DNA from: Stratiolaelaps scimitus
Lineage: Eukaryota > Arthropoda > Arachnida > Mesostigmata > Laelapidae
Assembly (NCBI GenBank): GCA_019614645.1
Contig: JABWDB010000004.1
Span: forward strand, 22,506,001-22,570,000
DNA: 64,000 nt
Direction of reading: 5' to 3'
Part shown: one piece after another, positions 61,299 to 64,000 of the stretch
Position numbering within the stretch: position 1 is the stretch's first letter
Layout of the letters: each line of letters opens with the position of its first letter
Made by a program: the position numbers and the translations under genes
The notes under the pieces: model-generated
Told to the model about the DNA's origin: nothing
Database searches by the model: none
Seen by the model: the letters and a program-made list of their open reading frames with translations, nothing else

Positions 61299-62296
61299 GT
61301 GAGTTACGGAGAGGGTAAACGAGGTGAGCGCTGACTGCTTTCCGCCGACGCTGAGCTTCCTTTAGACCTAGGCGGCCGCGCGCGGCCTAAAGGTGTGTGC
61401 GTGTCTACGAACAGTGAAAGGGAGACAAATTGTAACGCCAGGAAGGGGGCTTAGATTGGAACGTACAGAGACTGTGTCTATACATTTTTAACATGAAATG
61501 TTACAAAAGCACGGCAACTAGGCAAGGGAATAGGACGAATTAAAAAGTCTATATGGGCGTGCGGTCCTTCGTTTCGGCTGTGTTTTCTTTTTCTTTTTGG
61601 TGGTGAACAGCACCGATCTATGCAGCCCTCACAGCAGTGCGGTACGGCAGGTACCCAGACAAGAAAGGAAATACCTATAACGATATCTAGTGATTTGTTC
61701 GTGAAGCGTACCGACGCGTCGATACGAGTTAGACAGCTTCGATGGACCAACAGAAGGCCCACAACGACGTTGTGATTCTGCTGCTATTATTACTGCTGCC
61801 CGTTTGATCTGTCTGTTTACTCACATCAACGAACTAGTTGCATCTGAATGGATGCGAATTCCTCTCTCCGCCCCCTAGACACCAGAGGAATCTACGTGTT
61901 CTATACGTTGTAATGTACCGGGAACCCATAACCGGCTGGGTAGTGAATAATGGCTGAAAGTATCGAGATCTGCTGCTCGACAAAAACCTGTATAATGTCA
62001 TTGTCTGTCGGCCTGGATGCCTGCCTGAATAGACAGTGCTGATGGCTGGGACCTGCTGCTGCTGCTACTGTGGCTGCTGTTTGGGAGGTAAAAGCTGCGG
62101 GGCCGTTCGTTGCCTGAAGTGGGGTGTGTATGAAAGGGGAGGGAAGTACATAAGCAACAAGAACAGGACTGGCCAGGCTACGCTAGCAGGCAAACATGCC
62201 GGAATTGGAAATTAGCTTCGTGCACTCAATGCGCGCGGTAACCCTGGTCCTATTGTATTCTATTGTGTTTTACCGTCGTTCGTTCCCTCATCCCAG

Positions 62297-62533
62297 TTGC
62301 GCCGTCCACCGACGCCGAACGATGAAGTTGTCATAGTTGTTCGGGAGCCGTTGCCAGCCACGACCGGGGGCGGCGGCCTCAACAGCTTCGCCTCGACAGC
62401 TACAACGACTGCTGCTGCTGCAGCAGCAACAACTATTGAAACTGACCCGAATCTCTTCCTCCGTTTGTTCCGACCGCCTTCGTGGTCCGCTCGCGAGCCA
62501 CGAGCACAACTTCTTGTCCCGACAAAATTTTAA
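62297..62533 (+). CDS. Candidate terminal exon of a + strand gene
   Basis: A strong acceptor (CGTTCGTTCCCTCATCCCAG) is followed by 78 codons to TAA. Only this frame is open; the other two stop within about 45 bases. The peptide has PTPNDEVVIVVREPLP, a Gly run, a Thr/Ala run from GCT/GCA repeats, and a basic end (LFLRLFRPPSWSAREPR). Its phase 0 start matches the donor at 61298. Product unknown. Confidence 0.42.
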   Translation: MRRPPTPNDEVVIVVREPLPATTGGGGLNSFASTATTTAAAAAATTIETDPNLFLRLFRPPSWSAREPRAQLLVPTKF

Positions 62534-62599
62534 TTTGCATTGATATTTATAATGCAGCAGATGTGTGCAAGTCAATGTGGGACGGAGGGAAGAGGGCTG

Positions 62600-64000
62600 G
62601 TTCGGCTTTCGCGTCATGTTTGCATGCAACGCGGACGGGCGTTATCTGCACCTCTGTTTGTGTGGGTGTGTGTATGACTATGTGTATGGGCGATGTGTCC
62701 TTTTTCGCGGACTCGGCTCCATCCGCTAGTCTAACCGAAGCGAAGCTCCTAGGCTGAGTTTGCCTTGGACCCACCAGCTAGTTAGCTAGCTCCTAGCCTG
62801 GGTGACCCTTCAAAAACCTTTCATAGAGTCTGCATGAGAGATCATGTCGTTTTTCATTTGATTGATACAGGTAGCGCTGTGACGTTGGACCAGAACGCGT
62901 CTGAAACCGACGGCTAGCCTTAGTGCAGATTTTTCGCACAGTTTGCTTCGTCATCATCATGTTCGGGCTGGGGCGAGAACTCAAAAATAGCCAGAGTGGT
63001 TCGCCTGCACAATATCGACTATTTGTTGACAGCGTACGTTAACAACTGAATGCCACGAATCGACTACAACTCGACTCCTTGTGTAGTTTCTCATTCGCGT
63101 ACGTTATATATCAGCGCTGAGCTTCCCGAGTAGCATTTATTCTGTGATGGGGAGATCCGAAATGAGAAGAGAACATCCCGTTCGTAAAGGGCGAAGTCGG
63201 AACAACATATGTAGGCACTGGCCGCCCCATCAAAGGAAACACAACGGCTGGTGCTACCGGAAGTTGCCGAATACACTTCGGTCGCCACAATCTGGTCGTG
63301 CAATCCTCATAACATGGCACTGAGGCGGAAACTGCTGCTGACTCAGTAGCGATGTTCGACATTGAACATCACAGATGTCATTTTTCGCCTTTGTTTATGA
63401 CGGCGGAAGACGCCGTTGAATATCAAGGCAAGGAGATGTCTGACGAATTTGTTCCCGCTATCGATGGAAGATTGCAATCATGTTTTGTGCGACATTCACT
63501 TGCCTCGGAGAGTACGCCGGGAACGCAGCAATGTATGAGATTTAATACTAGATCCTATTAGTATTATTAATAATACATTGGCTTAATCGATTTTCCGGCT
63601 TCGCCTTAACGATGTCGACTTATTCTTCATCAATGAAGTGTAAACGATCGAAATATATACAACAGCCTGGATACAGTGACCGCTCGAATACATTCGAGCA
63701 AGTGGTCGGATTTGGAGATGGATACGCATATAATATTAAAATGGTCTAGATAACGAAATAACCGCAGTACTCGTCAAACCCCACACATTCGATTACCGTA
63801 AAATCGAGCAAGAATGATAACCATTCCCTGCGACCTCTCAACCTATGTAATAACAGATAGAGGAAAAACATACCTTCAACAAACAAGTATGGTCACACAG
63901 TGATTAAAACGATTGACGGAATCTTCCCATCATTTTGCTTACAGGCTATCATATAATTATGAATCGTTTACTACACAGCGCACTGTCCCTCTGGCGACAT
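62600..64000. other. End of window, no clear gene
   Basis: Only short contradictory frames are seen. Nothing recognisable. Confidence 0.4.

Noticed and set aside
1..64000. CRISPR array, operon, phage or bacterial defence system
   Set aside because: No regularly spaced repeats with unique spacers, no clustered intronless genes and no bacterial signals. The window is animal nuclear DNA.

Overview
The window reads as nuclear DNA of an animal. It has spliced genes with GT-AG introns, long gene-poor stretches, tRNA-derived SINE-like repeats, inverted-repeat elements and very many AT, AAT, GA and CA microsatellites. No bacterial operon, phage, CRISPR array or rRNA was seen. The one gene I can identify is an R7-family regulator of G-protein signalling (RGS), which is metazoan. 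An arthropod, perhaps a mite or tick, is my guess from intron size and microsatellite style; the sequence does not prove it.

Layout. 1-0.7 kb: a ~390 bp element with 17-bp terminal inverted repeats. 0.7-6.5 kb: a GC-rich island holding a possible two-exon chain (908-1009, 1373-1803) and a possible first exon of the RGS gene (2541-2675). 6.5-13 kb: AT-richer, no clear gene. 13.0-14.25 kb: a second GC-rich island with a possible alternative first exon. 15.1-25.96 kb: the main body of the RGS gene on the + strand, with ten exons whose splice phases all agree. It encodes DEP, DHEX, GGL and RGS domains and then a ~320-residue low-complexity tail. Interleaved on the - strand at 20.4-21.7 kb are two phase-matched exons of an unrecognised membrane or acidic protein. 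26-38 kb: microsatellite-dense and gene-poor. 38-45.2 kb: two phase-matched micro-exons (38 and 28 nt) and a GC-rich island with strong donors on both strands. 45-59 kb: mostly unexplained, with one weak terminal exon candidate at 53.7 kb. 59-62.6 kb: a - strand terminal exon candidate and a + strand two-exon C-terminal candidate. 62.6-64 kb: nothing recognisable.

Function. The RGS gene is expected to accelerate GTP hydrolysis on Gi/o-class alpha subunits as a complex with a Gbeta5-type subunit and a DEP-binding membrane anchor. The other exon chains are predictions from splice signals and reading frame only, and I assign them no function. I found no clearly new biological system. The best leads are the interleaved antisense gene, the non-canonical GC-AG intron, the His/Gly-rich RGS tail and the micro-exon chain.
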